A DNA stretch of 64,000 nt from Curtobacterium flaccumfaciens (GCF_013359815.1 NZ_JABMCF010000040.1:186001-250000), one strand, 5' to 3'. Counted from the stretch's first letter, positions 18,114 to 29,840 are shown. Notes: generated by a model not told the origin, from the sequence alone. Program-made: numbers and translations.

Positions 18114-19118
18114 ATGGATCTCCCCGTTCTCTGGTTCGCGATCGTCGGCGTCTTCTTCGTCGGCTACTTCGTCCTCGACGGATTCGACTTCGGTGTCGGT
18201 ATGTCCCTGCCGTTCCTCGGCAAGGACGACACCGACCGTCGGGTCCTGATCAACACCATCGGCCCGGTCTGGGACCTCAACGAGACCTGGGTCATCGTCG
18301 CCGGGGCGTGCCTGTTCGCGGCGTTCCCGGAGTGGTACGCCACGATGTTCTCCGGCTTCTACCTGGCGCTGCTGCTCATCCTCGCTGCACTCATCCTGCG
18401 AGGGGTGTCGTTCGAGTACCGGCACCAGAACAAGCACCTCGAGTGGAAGCGCCGCTTCGACCTGATGATCATCGTCGGCAGTGCCGTGCCGTCGTTCCTG
18501 TGGGGCGTCGCGTTCGGCAACATCGTCCGTGGCATCCCGATGGACGCCGGGCACAACTACACCGGCACGATCTTCGACCTGCTCAACCCGTTCGCGCTGC
18601 TGACCGGTGCCGCGACGCTGCTCGTGTTCTTCACCCACGGGGTCGTCTTCGTCGCGCTGAAGACCGAGGGCGACATCCGCGTCCGCGCCAAGCGTCTGGC
18701 GACCCGGGCCGGCATCGTCACGATCGTCGTCGGTGCCGCGTTCCTGGTGTCGATGGCCTTCGTCCGGGCCACCCCGGCCTCGCTGGTGCTCTCCGTGGTC
18801 GCCGCGCTCACCCTGGTGCTCGCGGTGCTCTGCAACGCCTGGGGCAAGGAGGGGCGTGCCTTCACCCTGATGGCGGTCACCATCGCCGCGATCGTGCTCG
18901 CGATGTTCACGGCGATCTTCCCCGACGTGATGCCGGCCTCGAACGACGTCGCGAACAGCCTGAACGTGTACAACGCCTCGTCCGGGTCGTACACGCTGAC
19001 CGTGATGAGCTGGGTCGCGCTGATCTTCGTGCCCCTGGTCTTCGCGTACCAGGCCTGGACCTACTGGGTGTTCCGCAAGCGCGTCTCCCGCGCCCAGGTC
19101 ACCGCGGCCGCGCACTAG
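18114..19118 (+). CDS. cydB: Cytochrome bd oxidase subunit II
   Basis: 334 aa, about eight to nine membrane helices. The start FAIVGVFFVGYFVLDGFDFG is the family signature, with the acidic residues of the proton path, and GPVWDLNETWV follows. It forms the bd oxidase with CydA. It lies 16 nt after cydA; the exporter genes follow after 10 nt. Confidence 0.95.
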   Translation: MDLPVLWFAIVGVFFVGYFVLDGFDFGVGMSLPFLGKDDTDRRVLINTIGPVWDLNETWVIVAGACLFAAFPEWYATMFSGFYLALLLILAALILRGVSFEYRHQNKHLEWKRRFDLMIIVGSAVPSFLWGVAFGNIVRGIPMDAGHNYTGTIFDLLNPFALLTGAATLLVFFTHGVVFVALKTEGDIRVRAKRLATRAGIVTIVVGAAFLVSMAFVRATPASLVLSVVAALTLVLAVLCNAWGKEGRAFTLMAVTIAAIVLAMFTAIFPDVMPASNDVANSLNVYNASSGSYTLTVMSWVALIFVPLVFAYQAWTYWVFRKRVSRAQVTAAAH

Positions 19119-19128
19119 GCGGACGACG

Positions 19129-20811
19129 ATGAAGCCCCTCGACCCCCGACTCCTGCGGTTGTCCCGGACGGCGCGCGGCTTCATCGTCGCTGCCGCCGGC
19201 ACCGGTGTCCTCCGCACGCTCGCGACCATCGCGATCGCGTGGGGGATCGCCGCGGCCGTCACCCTCGGGGTCGACGCCGTCGGCGACGGCAGGGTGCCGG
19301 CGGCGTTCGGGCAGGCGCTCGCGTTGCTCGGCGGGGCGTTCGCCCTGCGTGCGGTGGCCGCGTGGGCGACCGACGACCTGGCGGCACGCGCTGCGGCGAA
19401 GGTGAAGAGCGAGATGCGCACGTCGGTGCTCGCCCGCGCCGCTGAGCGCGGCCCGTCGTGGCTCGCGGGCCGGTCGAGCGCCGGCTTCGCCACCACGCTC
19501 GGCCCCGGGCTCGACGCACTCGACGCCTACTTCGGCCGGTACCTTCCGCAGCTCGCGCTCACCGCGATCGCGACGCCGATGCTCCTCGTCGCGATCGGCC
19601 TGGGCGACCTGACCAGCGGGCTGATCATCCTGTTCGCCCTGCCGGTGATCCCGGTCTTCATGATCCTGATCGGCCTGGCCACGCAGTCGCTGCAGCGGAA
19701 GCAGTCGGACGCCCTCGCGAAGCTGGGTGGCGCCTTCACCGAGGCCGTCGAGGGGCTCGCCACGCTCAAGGTCTTCGGCCGTGCGCGCCGCCAGGTCGGT
19801 CGCATCGGGGCGGTCACCGACGAGTACCGTCGCGGCACGATCGGCGTCCTCCGGCTGTCGTTCGTGAGCGGCTTCGCGCTCGAGCTCGCCGCGAGCCTGT
19901 CCGTCGCACTGGTCGCCGTCTCGATCGGCATCCGCCTGGTGGACGGCTCGCTCGGCCTCGGTGCCGCGATGTTCGTGCTCGTGCTGGCACCGGAGGCCTT
20001 CGCCCCCATCCGCCAGGTCGGCGCCGACTTCCACGCCGCCCAGGACGGCGTCGAGGCGTCGGCCGCGGTGCTCGACGTGCTGGCCGACGACGAGACCGCA
20101 TCGCTGTCCGCGACCGGCAGCAGCGGGACCGACACGGACACCGCAGCACCCGCCACCGCCGTGGACGTCCGGGGGCTCACCGTCCGCGGGCTCACCGTCC
20201 GCCGACCCGACGTCGTGATCGGGCCGTTCGACCTGCACGCCGAGCCCGGCACCGTCGTCGTGCTGGCCGGCCCGAGCGGTTCCGGCAAGTCGAGCATCAT
20301 CGCCGCCCTCCGCGGTGTCCTGCCGCACGACGGTGCCGTCACCGTGCCCGGCCCGGCCGGCGCGTCCGTCGCCGAGCGCACCACGTGGGCCGACCAGCGC
20401 CCGCGTCTCGTCCGCGGGACGATCGCCGAGAACGTCGCGCTCAGCGCGACCCCCGACGACGCCGACGTGCGCACCGCCCTGAGCGACGCAGGGCTGGGAC
20501 TCGACCCGGGCCTCCCGGTCGGCGCCGGTGGCAGCGGACTGTCCGGCGGCCAGGCACAGCGCGTCGCCGTCGCCCGCGCGCTGTACCGCGCGCGCCGCGC
20601 CGGCACGCCCCTCGTGCTGCTCGACGAGCCGACGTCCGCGCTGGACGTCGAGGCCGAGGAACGCGTCATCGCGGCAGCCCGTGGCCTGGCGACCGACGGC
20701 GCCGTCGTCATGGTCGCCAGCCACCGGCCGGCGGTCGTCGCAGCGGCGGACGTCCGCGTGGACGTCCGCGCCGGCGGGTCCGTGACGGTCCGCAGGGGGG
20801 TGCGCGCATGA
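19129..20811 (+). CDS. cydD: Thiol reductant ABC exporter subunit CydD
   Basis: 560 aa half-transporter: a six-helix membrane domain (about residues 1-310) and an ATPase domain. Walker A GPSGSGKSS, signature LSGGQAQRVAVARALY and Walker B LVLLDEPTSALD are visible. CydDC exports cysteine/glutathione-type thiols and is needed for assembly of active bd oxidase. A short direct repeat (VRGLTVRGLTVRRP) joins the two domains. GGCGGA lies upstream of the ATG. Its stop overlaps the cydC ATG (ATGA). Confidence 0.93.
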   Translation: MKPLDPRLLRLSRTARGFIVAAAGTGVLRTLATIAIAWGIAAAVTLGVDAVGDGRVPAAFGQALALLGGAFALRAVAAWATDDLAARAAAKVKSEMRTSVLARAAERGPSWLAGRSSAGFATTLGPGLDALDAYFGRYLPQLALTAIATPMLLVAIGLGDLTSGLIILFALPVIPVFMILIGLATQSLQRKQSDALAKLGGAFTEAVEGLATLKVFGRARRQVGRIGAVTDEYRRGTIGVLRLSFVSGFALELAASLSVALVAVSIGIRLVDGSLGLGAAMFVLVLAPEAFAPIRQVGADFHAAQDGVEASAAVLDVLADDETASLSATGSSGTDTDTAAPATAVDVRGLTVRGLTVRRPDVVIGPFDLHAEPGTVVVLAGPSGSGKSSIIAALRGVLPHDGAVTVPGPAGASVAERTTWADQRPRLVRGTIAENVALSATPDDADVRTALSDAGLGLDPGLPVGAGGSGLSGGQAQRVAVARALYRARRAGTPLVLLDEPTSALDVEAEERVIAAARGLATDGAVVMVASHRPAVVAAADVRVDVRAGGSVTVRRGVRA

Positions 20812-22496
20812 GCCGGGAGGCCCGTGGCGGCTCCGTCCTGCGGCTCGCGATGCCGCACGGGTCGGGTTGGGCGAAGGCGGTCGCCGCCGGGTCGCTCAGC
20901 GCGGTCTGCGCCGTCGCGCTCCTCGCCGCGAGCGGCTACCTGATCACCCGTGCCGCCGAGCACCCGCCGATCCTGTACCTGACGCTCGTGATGGTCGGGG
21001 TGCGTGCGTTCGCGCTGGGGCGTGCCGTGCTGCGGTACGTCGACCGGCTCGCCGGGCACGACGCGTCCTTCCGGCAACTGGCCGTGGTGCGGACGGAGAT
21101 GTACCGGCGGCTCGCGACGATCGCGCCCGCGGGGCTCGGGCGGACCGGACGCGGTGACCTCATGACGCGCCTGGTGACCGACACCGACCGGCTGCAGGAC
21201 CTGCCGATCCGCGTCGTCGGGCCGCTCGTCTCCGCGGGGGTCGTCGCGGTGCTGTCGGTCGTCGCCGTGGCGCTCGTGTCGGTGCCGGCGGCGCTGGTGC
21301 TCGTCCTCGCGCTGGCGGTCGCGGCCCTGGTCGGCACGATCGTCACCCGGTCGATCGCCGAGCGCTCGGACCGCGAGACCGCCGCCGACCGGGGTCGCGT
21401 CGCGGACCTCGTGCTCGACACCGTCCGGACGCTCGACGTCTTCGCCGCGTACGGCACCCTCGACGAGCGGCTCGCGCACATCGCCCGGCTCGATGCGCGC
21501 GTCACCCGGGCTGTCCGGCGCCGTGGCACGGTCGAGTCGCTCGTCGGTGCCCTGGTCGGCCTGGTCGGTGGCGGTGCGGTGATCGGGGTCCTCGCCGTCG
21601 GTGCCCCCGCGGTGGTGTCCGGTGCGCTCGACGGTCCGCTCTGGGCCCTGGCGGTCTTCGTGCCGCTGGCGCTCTTCGAGGTCGTCGGGACCGTCCCGCT
21701 CGCCGTCCTGACGCTCCGCCGGGTGCGTGCTGCGGCCGAACGCGTCGAGCAGGTCGTGCCCGCCGAGGTGCCCGTCGGCATCGTCCCCGAGCCCGACGAG
21801 GACGCCGACCCGGTGTCGCTCGTGGTCGAGGGGCCGGTCACGCTCGCGGTGCAGGACCTGACCGTCCGCTGGCCCGGTGCTGCCGAGCCCGCGGTCGACG
21901 GGGTCTCGTTCACGCTCACCCCCGGCGAGGTCGTCGTGCTCCAGGGGCCGAGCGGTGCCGGCAAGTCGACCCTGGTCGACGCGCTCGTCCGGTTCGTGGA
22001 GCACGAGGGCTCCTACACGCTCGACGGCGTCGAGGCGAAGGCGATGCACCCCGACGCGGTGCGGGCCCGGGTCGGCCTGATCGAACAGGACCCGTTCGTG
22101 TTCGACCAGTCGGTGCGGCAGAACCTGCTCTTCGCCCGCGAGACCGCGACCGACGAGGAACTGCTCGCCGTGCTCGACCGGGTCGGCCTGGGGGAGTGGG
22201 TCGTCCGGCGGGGCGGGCTGGACGCCTCGGTCGGGGAACGCGGCGTGCTCGTGTCCGGCGGCCAGGCGCACCGGCTCGCGCTCGCCCGCGCACTGCTGCA
22301 CGCGTTCCCGGTGCTGGTGCTCGACGAACCGACCGCAGACGTCGACCCGGACCTCGGTGACACCGTGCTGCGTGACCTCGTCACCATGGCCCGCGCAGCG
22401 GGCCGGACAGTCGTCATCGTCTCGCACGTCCCGGTGGCGCCGGACCTGGTCGACCGCACCCTGCGGATGCGGGACGGACGCCTGCTCGCCGGGTGA
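20808..22496 (+). CDS. cydC: Thiol reductant ABC exporter subunit CydC
   Basis: 562 aa; membrane domain then ATPase. Walker [10 protein letters not shown], signature [16 protein letters not shown], Walker [13 protein letters not shown]. The N-terminal [20 protein letters not shown] and [14 protein letters not shown] are typical of CydC, distinguishing it from CydD. It pairs with CydD. The first codons (MSREARGG) include the DNA word GGAGGCCCGTGGC that also forms intergenic hairpins elsewhere in this window. Its TGA (22494-22496) lies 50 nt before the leuS GTG. Confidence 0.93.
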   Translation: MSREARGGSVLRLAMPHGSGWAKAVAAGSLSAVCAVALLAASGYLITRAAEHPPILYLTLVMVGVRAFALGRAVLRYVDRLAGHDASFRQLAVVRTEMYRRLATIAPAGLGRTGRGDLMTRLVTDTDRLQDLPIRVVGPLVSAGVVAVLSVVAVALVSVPAALVLVLALAVAALVGTIVTRSIAERSDRETAADRGRVADLVLDTVRTLDVFAAYGTLDERLAHIARLDARVTRAVRRRGTVESLVGALVGLVGGGAVIGVLAVGAPAVVSGALDGPLWALAVFVPLALFEVVGTVPLAVLTLRRVRAAAERVEQVVPAEVPVGIVPEPDEDADPVSLVVEGPVTLAVQDLTVRWPGAAEPAVDGVSFTLTPGEVVVLQGPSGAGKSTLVDALVRFVEHEGSYTLDGVEAKAMHPDAVRARVGLIEQDPFVFDQSVRQNLLFARETATDEELLAVLDRVGLGEWVVRRGGLDASVGERGVLVSGGQAHRLALARALLHAFPVLVLDEPTADVDPDLGDTVLRDLVTMARAAGRTVVIVSHVPVAPDLVDRTLRMRDGRLLAG

Positions 22497-22510
22497 GCCG
22501 ACAGGCGGAC

Positions 22511-22529
22511 GCGGGACGGGCCTCCCGGC
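22511..22529. repeat. Dispersed GCGGGACGGGCCTCCCGGC motif
   Basis: GGGCCTCCCGGC at 22518-22529, just after the cydC stop. Near-identical words follow gene ends at 29411, 33988 and 55067 and recur in the array at 62978, 63247 and 63516, usually preceded by GCGGACGCGGGGC. Confidence 0.6.
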
Positions 22530-22532
22530 TTG

Positions 22533-22546
22533 TATCGTTGACGACC
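22533..22546 (+). promoter_or_regulatory. -10 element of a probable leaderless promoter (leuS)
   Basis: TATCGT at 22533-22538, 8 nt before the GTG start. No Shine-Dalgarno sequence is present. Confidence 0.55.
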
Positions 22547-25108
<2,562 letters not shown>

Positions 25109-25175
25109 CGACCGTCCCTGGCATCGTCCCTCCACAGTGGGGGCGTGCATGGCACCCGTGCACGGGTGTGACCTC

Positions 25176-25203
25176 CGGAGCCCGGCCGATCGGCCGGGCT
25201 CCG
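25176..25203 (+). terminator. 28-nt perfect palindrome after leuS
   Basis: CGGAGCCCGGCCGA and its exact complement with no loop, 68 nt after the leuS stop and directly before the comEA -10. It may terminate leuS or act at the comEA promoter. Confidence 0.55.
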
Positions 25204-25216
25204 TAGCGTTCGGGGC
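25204..25216 (+). promoter_or_regulatory. -10 element of a probable leaderless promoter (comEA)
   Basis: TAGCGT at 25204-25209, 7 nt before the ATG, abutting the palindrome. Confidence 0.5.
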
Positions 25217-25966
25217 ATGTCGTCCCCGTCGTCGCCCGGACCCTGGTGGTCCCGTCTCGCGTTGTCACCGCGGGCCGCCGTGGTGCTGGCGGCTGTCGTG
25301 GTGGTGGTCGCCGTCCTCGTGGTGCTCGTCGGGGCGCTGGTGTCGGGTGGTGGCGAGGGTGCCGGAGGAACGGGCGGGGTCGTCGTGCGTGGGGCGCCGA
25401 CGGCCGGTGCGGCGTCGGGCGGCCCGTCGCCGTCGGCTGGTGCGTCTGCCGGTGCTGCTCCGTCCGCTCCTGGCGCCGGGCGCGTCGTGGTGCACGTGCT
25501 CGGGGCGGTGCGGCGGGGCGGTGTCGTCGAGCTGCCGGCATCGAGCCGTGTCGGTGACGCGCTCGAACGTGCCGGTGGGGCCACCGACGACGCCGACCTC
25601 GACCGGCTGAACCTGGCCCGGGTGCTGACGGACGGCGAGCGGTTGTACGTGCCGCGGGTCGGGCAACAGGAGGTACCGGAGGCGCTCGGACCGGTGGCAG
25701 ACGGTGCTGCCGCCGGGCCGACTGCCGGGGCCGGGGGCGGCGGTGGCACTGCGGGTACCGGGGTCGAGGGGTCGGCCGTCGTCGACCTGAACACCGCCGA
25801 TCAGACCGCGCTCGAGACCCTGCCCGGCATCGGACCGGGGCTGGCCGGGCGGATCATCGCCTGGCGTGACGAGCACGGCCGGTTCACTGCGGTCGAGGAC
25901 CTGCTCGACGTCAGCGGCATCGGCGACGTGCGCTTCGCCGAGCTCCGCGATCGCGTGCGGGTCTGA
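25217..25966 (+). CDS. comEA: ComEA-like DNA-binding protein
   Basis: 249 aa. One N-terminal membrane span (about residues 18-43), a Gly/Ala/Pro-rich linker, an SLBB-type domain (VVHVLGAVRRGGVVELP to LYVPR) and a C-terminal double helix-hairpin-helix (LPGIGPGLAGRIIAWRD and VSGIGDVRFAELRD). ComEA receives incoming double-stranded DNA outside the membrane. Directly followed by comEC, the channel gene, 9 nt downstream. Whether the organism is naturally transformable is not shown by this pair alone. Confidence 0.92.
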   Translation: MSSPSSPGPWWSRLALSPRAAVVLAAVVVVVAVLVVLVGALVSGGGEGAGGTGGVVVRGAPTAGAASGGPSPSAGASAGAAPSAPGAGRVVVHVLGAVRRGGVVELPASSRVGDALERAGGATDDADLDRLNLARVLTDGERLYVPRVGQQEVPEALGPVADGAAAGPTAGAGGGGGTAGTGVEGSAVVDLNTADQTALETLPGIGPGLAGRIIAWRDEHGRFTAVEDLLDVSGIGDVRFAELRDRVRV

Positions 25967-25975
25967 GGGGCGACG

Positions 25976-28900
25976 GTGCAGCTCGCGCCGAGTGCGATCG
26001 ACCTGCGGGTCGCGGTGCCCGTCGCCGCCGCCTGGATCGCGACCGCCCTGCTCATCGGCGTGCCCGACCTGGCACCCGTGGTCGCCGGGGCTGCGGCGCT
26101 CCTGACGGGCGTCAGCGGCATGGTGCTCCGGTGGCGACGGGGCACCGGGGTCGTGGTGGCCGTCGCCGGGCTGCTGCTCGTCGCGGGGGCCCTGACGACG
26201 CTGCTCGCAGTGTCGGTCACCGTGGGGGAGTCCCGGCGGGCTCCGGAACCGCTGCGTGCGCTCGTCGCCGGTCCGGGGGCGGGGCACGTGGACGTCGAGG
26301 CAGTGCTGACCCGCGACCTCGTGCCGGGCGACCGCTCCGTCACCGCGTCGCTCGTGCGCGCCGACGAGCTCGACGGGCTCCGCGTGCCGATCCGGCTCGT
26401 CCCCGACCAGCACAGCGGTGCACCGGGTGCCGTGCTGGCAGCCGGTGCCCGGGTCACCGTGACCGCCGCCGTGCAGCCGGACGAACCCGGATCGGCGACC
26501 GCGTTCGTGGTGTTCCTCCGTGGCACGCCGTCGGCGGTGCCGCCCGACGGACTGCTCGGCGCCACCGACACCGCGCGACAGGCCTTCGTGCTGGCCACTG
26601 CCGACCTGCCGCAGCCCGGAGCGGCACTGCTGCGCGGACTCGCGATCGGGGACCGCTCCGGCCTCGACCCGACGACCGAGGCGGCGATGGAGACCTCAGC
26701 GCTGACACACCTGACGGCGGTTTCCGGGGCGAACTGCGCGGTGGTGGTCGGGCTCGTCGTGGTCCTCGGCCGCGCCTGTGGTCTGCCGAGAGGCCCCCGG
26801 GCCGCGGCGGCCGTCGGCGTGCTCCTGGTGTTCGTCGTGCTCGTGCGGCCCGACCCCTCGATCGTCCGGGCGACGGTGATGGCGATCGTGGTGCTCGTCG
26901 TGCACCTGGCCGGTCGACCGGTGCGGGGCGTTCCCCTCATCGCCCTCGCCGCGGTCGGCATGCTCGTCGTCGACCCCTGGTTCGCACGGTCGTTCGCGTT
27001 CGCCCTGTCCGTGCTCGCCACGAGCGGGATCGTGGTGTTCGGTCCGCCGCTCACCGAGCTCCTGGCTCGTCGTGTCTGGCCTCCGGTCGCCGCAGCGCTC
27101 GCGATCCCCGTCGCGGCGCAGGTGGCGTGCTGGCCGGTGACGATCCCGCTGTCGGCGGCGCTCCCGACCTACGCGGTGCCGGCGAACCTGCTGGCGGAGC
27201 CGTTCGCGCCGGTCGTCACGGTGGTCGGGCTCGTCGCGTGTGGCCTCGCTCCGGTGTGGCCGGTGGGGGCGCAGGGGCTCGCGGCCGTCGCGTGGGTCCC
27301 GGCCGCCGCCGTCGGGGGCATCGCACACGGGGCGGCGGCCCTGCCCTACGCCTCGGCACCTTGGCCGGCCGGGGTGCTCGGTGTGGCCGCCGCCGTGCTC
27401 GTGTGCGGCTGCATCGCGGTCGCCGTGCTGGTCCGGGGGCAGCTCGGCTCCCGGCTGCTGCTCGCCGCGGGGGTCGTGGTCGTGGTCGGTGTCGCAGCGG
27501 TCACCGTTCCGGTGCTCGTCGTCCGGGGCTCGGTACCGGGCGACTGGTCGGTCGCCGCGTGCGACGTCGGGCAGGGGGACGCCGTGCTGCTCCGCGGCGA
27601 TGACGCCGTCGCGCTCGTGGACACCGGCGACGACGAGGAACGGCTCCGGGCGTGCCTGGACCTGCTCGGGGTCACGCGGATCGACCTGCTCGTCCTGACG
27701 CACTTCGACCGCGACCACGTCGGTGCGGTGGGCGCGGTGACCGGCACCGTCGAGACCGCCCTGGTCGGACCCGTCGGCCGTGCGTCGGACGAACGGGTGG
27801 TCGACGACCTCCGACGTGCCGGTGTCGACGTCCGAACGGCCGATGATCGCGTCTCCGGAACCCTCGGGCCGCTCGCCTGGCGCGTGGTGTGGCCGCTGGT
27901 CGGCGATCGTGCCGCCGGCAACGACGCGAGCATCGTGCTGGCCACGGGACCGGCGGACGGAGACTCCTGTCCGGCGTGCCTGACCGGGGTGTTCCTCGGC
28001 GACCTGGGGGAGTCGTCGCAGCGTCGGCTCCGGATCGCCGGGGCGCTGCCGGTGGGGCCGATCGACGTCGTGAAGGTGGCGCACCACGGCTCGGCGGACC
28101 AGGATCCGCAGCTCTACCGGGAGCTCACGGCGCGGGTCGGGCTCGTCGGGGTCGGCGCGGACAACACCTACGGACACCCGACGGCATCGGCCCTCGGCAT
28201 GCTCGAGGCCGCGGGGACGCTGCCGCTCCGCACCGACGAGCTCGGCACCCTGGTGCTCGCCCGGTCCGGCAGCGACGAGGTGCGGGTGTGGACGGAGCGC
28301 TCGTCGTCGGCGGCCGCCCGTAGGATCGACGGTGCACCACTCGACCCGGCACCGTCCGGGCCGGCACCACCGGAAGGACCACATGGCCGCCAAGAAGCCC
28401 GCGCGCGCCGCAGCGAAGATCGACCAGGTGCCCTGGTCGGGGATCCGTCCGGCGCCCGTCGTGCTCATCACGGGGCCCGAAGCGTTCCTCGCCGACCGCG
28501 CGCGCGGTGTGCTGAAGGACCTGCTGCAGGGCGAGGACCCCGCGCTCGAGGTGCACGACCTCGAAGCCGACCAGTACGCCCCCGGGCTCCTCGCCACCCT
28601 CGCCAGCCCGTCGCTGTTCGGCGAGCCGCGACTCGTGCAGGTCACGAACGTCGAGAAGTGCACCGACGCCTTCATCACCGAGACGATCTCGTACCTGCAG
28701 GCCCCCGCCGACGACGTCACCCTGGTGCTCCGGCACGGGGGAGGCGTGCGCGGCAAGAAGCTCCTCGACACGATCCGCAGCGGTGTCGGCGGCGGGGTCG
28801 AGGTGCTGTGCGACGAACTCAAGCGCGAGACCGACCGCATCGACTTCGTGAACGCCGAGTTCCGTGCCGCACGACGCCGGATCGCGCCCTCCGCCGTCCG

Positions 28901-28978
28901 CACCCTGGTGACCGCGTTCGCCGACGACCTCGCCGAACTCGCCGCCGCGTGCCGACAGCTCCTGGCGGACGAGGCTGA
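25976..28978 (+). CDS. comEC: ComEC/Rec2 family DNA-uptake channel, frame extends into holA
   Basis: The competence domain (LTHLTAVSGANCAVV with many membrane helices) is followed by the metallo-beta-lactamase-like domain (CDVGQGDAVLL, HFDRDHVGAVG, VKVAHHGSADQD). Recognisable similarity ends near residue 780 (LVLARSGSDEVRVWTERSS). No stop codon follows there: the frame stays open to residue 1000, overlapping holA out of frame by 596 nt, and the extra ~220 residues are Arg/Pro/Ala-rich like a shadow frame. A TAG lies in another frame at 28321, inside the holA -10. GTG start with GAGGGG 5 nt upstream. Either the stop was lost, or an indel or base error lies just before. Confidence 0.8.
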   Translation: MQLAPSAIDLRVAVPVAAAWIATALLIGVPDLAPVVAGAAALLTGVSGMVLRWRRGTGVVVAVAGLLLVAGALTTLLAVSVTVGESRRAPEPLRALVAGPGAGHVDVEAVLTRDLVPGDRSVTASLVRADELDGLRVPIRLVPDQHSGAPGAVLAAGARVTVTAAVQPDEPGSATAFVVFLRGTPSAVPPDGLLGATDTARQAFVLATADLPQPGAALLRGLAIGDRSGLDPTTEAAMETSALTHLTAVSGANCAVVVGLVVVLGRACGLPRGPRAAAAVGVLLVFVVLVRPDPSIVRATVMAIVVLVVHLAGRPVRGVPLIALAAVGMLVVDPWFARSFAFALSVLATSGIVVFGPPLTELLARRVWPPVAAALAIPVAAQVACWPVTIPLSAALPTYAVPANLLAEPFAPVVTVVGLVACGLAPVWPVGAQGLAAVAWVPAAAVGGIAHGAAALPYASAPWPAGVLGVAAAVLVCGCIAVAVLVRGQLGSRLLLAAGVVVVVGVAAVTVPVLVVRGSVPGDWSVAACDVGQGDAVLLRGDDAVALVDTGDDEERLRACLDLLGVTRIDLLVLTHFDRDHVGAVGAVTGTVETALVGPVGRASDERVVDDLRRAGVDVRTADDRVSGTLGPLAWRVVWPLVGDRAAGNDASIVLATGPADGDSCPACLTGVFLGDLGESSQRRLRIAGALPVGPIDVVKVAHHGSADQDPQLYRELTARVGLVGVGADNTYGHPTASALGMLEAAGTLPLRTDELGTLVLARSGSDEVRVWTERSSSAAARRIDGAPLDPAPSGPAPPEGPHGRQEARARRSEDRPGALVGDPSGARRAHHGARSVPRRPRARCAEGPAAGRGPRARGARPRSRPVRPRAPRHPRQPVAVRRAATRAGHERREVHRRLHHRDDLVPAGPRRRRHPGAPARGRRARQEAPRHDPQRCRRRGRGAVRRTQARDRPHRLRERRVPCRTTPDRALRRPHPGDRVRRRPRRTRRRVPTAPGGRG
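28321..28326 (+). promoter_or_regulatory. -10 element for holA
   Basis: TAGGAT, with an in-frame GTG 6 nt downstream (28332) and the ATG with a ribosome site 51 nt further on. Transcription probably starts near 28333, inside the comEC frame. Confidence 0.5.
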
Positions 28979-29402
28979 GGAGATCACCGACAAGGTCGTC
29001 GACAAGTACTACGGCGGCCGTGTCGAGACGAACGCGTTCAAGGTCGCCGACATCGCGCTCGCGGGCCGGTCGGCACCGGCGATCGTCGAGCTGCGGCACG
29101 CCCTGGCCACCGGCGAGGCACCCGTGCCGATCGTCGCCGCGTTCGCGAGCAAGATCCGCACGATGGCGAAGGTCAGCGCCTTCCGGGGTCCGAGCGGGCA
29201 GGCGGCCTCGGCGCTCGGCATGGCGCCGTGGCAGGTGCAGCGCGCGCAGCGTGACGTCGCCGGCTGGAGCGAGTCCGGGCTGGCCAACGCGATCATCAGC
29301 ATCGCCGAGGCCGACACCGCGGTGAAGGGTGGCTCGCGCGACGCGCACTACGCGCTCGAGGTCATGGTCCGCACCATCGCCCGACGCGGCGAGCCCCGCT
29401 GA
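28383..29402 (+). CDS. holA: DNA polymerase III subunit delta
   Basis: 339 aa. HolA opens the beta sliding clamp in the clamp-loader complex. Features: N-terminal ITGPEAFLADRARG, the AAA-like region without ATPase motifs, and the C-terminal collar (EVMVRTIARRG). ATG 28383 was chosen for GGAAGGA 6 nt upstream; an in-frame GTG at 28332 next to a -10 is the alternative. The first 596 nt overlap the open comEC frame in another phase. Its own codon use is normal. Confidence 0.9.
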   Translation: MAAKKPARAAAKIDQVPWSGIRPAPVVLITGPEAFLADRARGVLKDLLQGEDPALEVHDLEADQYAPGLLATLASPSLFGEPRLVQVTNVEKCTDAFITETISYLQAPADDVTLVLRHGGGVRGKKLLDTIRSGVGGGVEVLCDELKRETDRIDFVNAEFRAARRRIAPSAVRTLVTAFADDLAELAAACRQLLADEAEEITDKVVDKYYGGRVETNAFKVADIALAGRSAPAIVELRHALATGEAPVPIVAAFASKIRTMAKVSAFRGPSGQAASALGMAPWQVQRAQRDVAGWSESGLANAIISIAEADTAVKGGSRDAHYALEVMVRTIARRGEPR

Positions 29403-29410
29403 GGCGAGTC

Positions 29411-29422
29411 GGGCCTCCCGGC
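29411..29422. repeat. Dispersed GGGCCTCCCGGC motif
   Basis: Exact copy of the word at 22518 and 62978, 9 nt after the holA stop. Confidence 0.55.
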
Positions 29423-29445
29423 TGTCCCGCGCCGGTCGGCCGGCA

Positions 29446-29504
29446 CTTCGTGAGCAGAAACGGTCGGGTGCGCCCTCGCGACCCGACCGTTTCTGCTCAC
29501 GAAG
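29446..29504. repeat. Perfect 24-bp inverted repeat with GTGAGCAGAA arms, copy 2
   Basis: Arms 29446-29469 and 29481-29504 are exact complements, loop of 11 nt. The first 14 nt (CTTCGTGAGCAGAA) match the element at 1322-1335. It lies between convergent holA and rpsT; it may terminate holA. The remaining arm sequence differs between the two copies, with compensating changes. Confidence 0.75.
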
Positions 29505-29527
29505 CGAACCAAAAGCCCCACACACGA

Positions 29528-29560
29528 CGAAGGCCCCGCACCAACGGTGCGGGGCCTTCG
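29528..29560 (-). terminator. 15-bp perfect hairpin after rpsT
   Basis: CGAAGGCCCCGCACC and its complement around AAC, 19 nt beyond the rpsT stop on the minus strand. Probable terminator. Confidence 0.8.
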
Positions 29561-29579
29561 GACCAGAAGGGTCAGGACG

Positions 29580-29840
29580 TCAGAGCGACGAGACCTTCTT
29601 CGCGATGGCCGACTTGCGGTTCGCGGCCTGGTTCTTGTGGATGACACCCTTGCTCACGGCCTTGTCGAGCTTCTTCGACGCGAGGGCCAGGGCGGCAACG
29701 GCCTTGTCCTTGTCACCGGCGGCGACGGCGTCGTTGGCACGACGGATGTGCGTCTTGAGCTCCGACTTGTACGCCTTGTTGCGCTCGGTGGCCTTGAGGT
29801 TGGTCTTGATGCGCTTGATCTGCGACTTGATGTTCGCCAT
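29580..29840 (-). CDS. rpsT: 30S ribosomal protein S20
   Basis: 86 aa, strongly basic. [14 protein letters not shown] at the start and [10 protein letters not shown] at the end are the family signature. It binds the 16S rRNA 5' domain early in subunit assembly. AGGAG lies 7 nt upstream of the ATG. It is a single gene convergent with holA, the usual neighbour in many bacteria. The ~222 bp from 29841 to 30062 hold divergent promoters and no further gene. Confidence 0.98.
   Translation of the reverse strand: MANIKSQIKRIKTNLKATERNKAYKSELKTHIRRANDAVAAGDKDKAVAALALASKKLDKAVSKGVIHKNQAANRKSAIAKKVSSL

Noticed and set aside
20812..20830. GGAGGCCCGTGGC at the cydC start as an inserted hairpin
   Set aside because: Only one arm is present and it encodes MSREARGG in frame; a similar coding match occurs in hemW near 36619. 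Probably chance in GC-rich codons.
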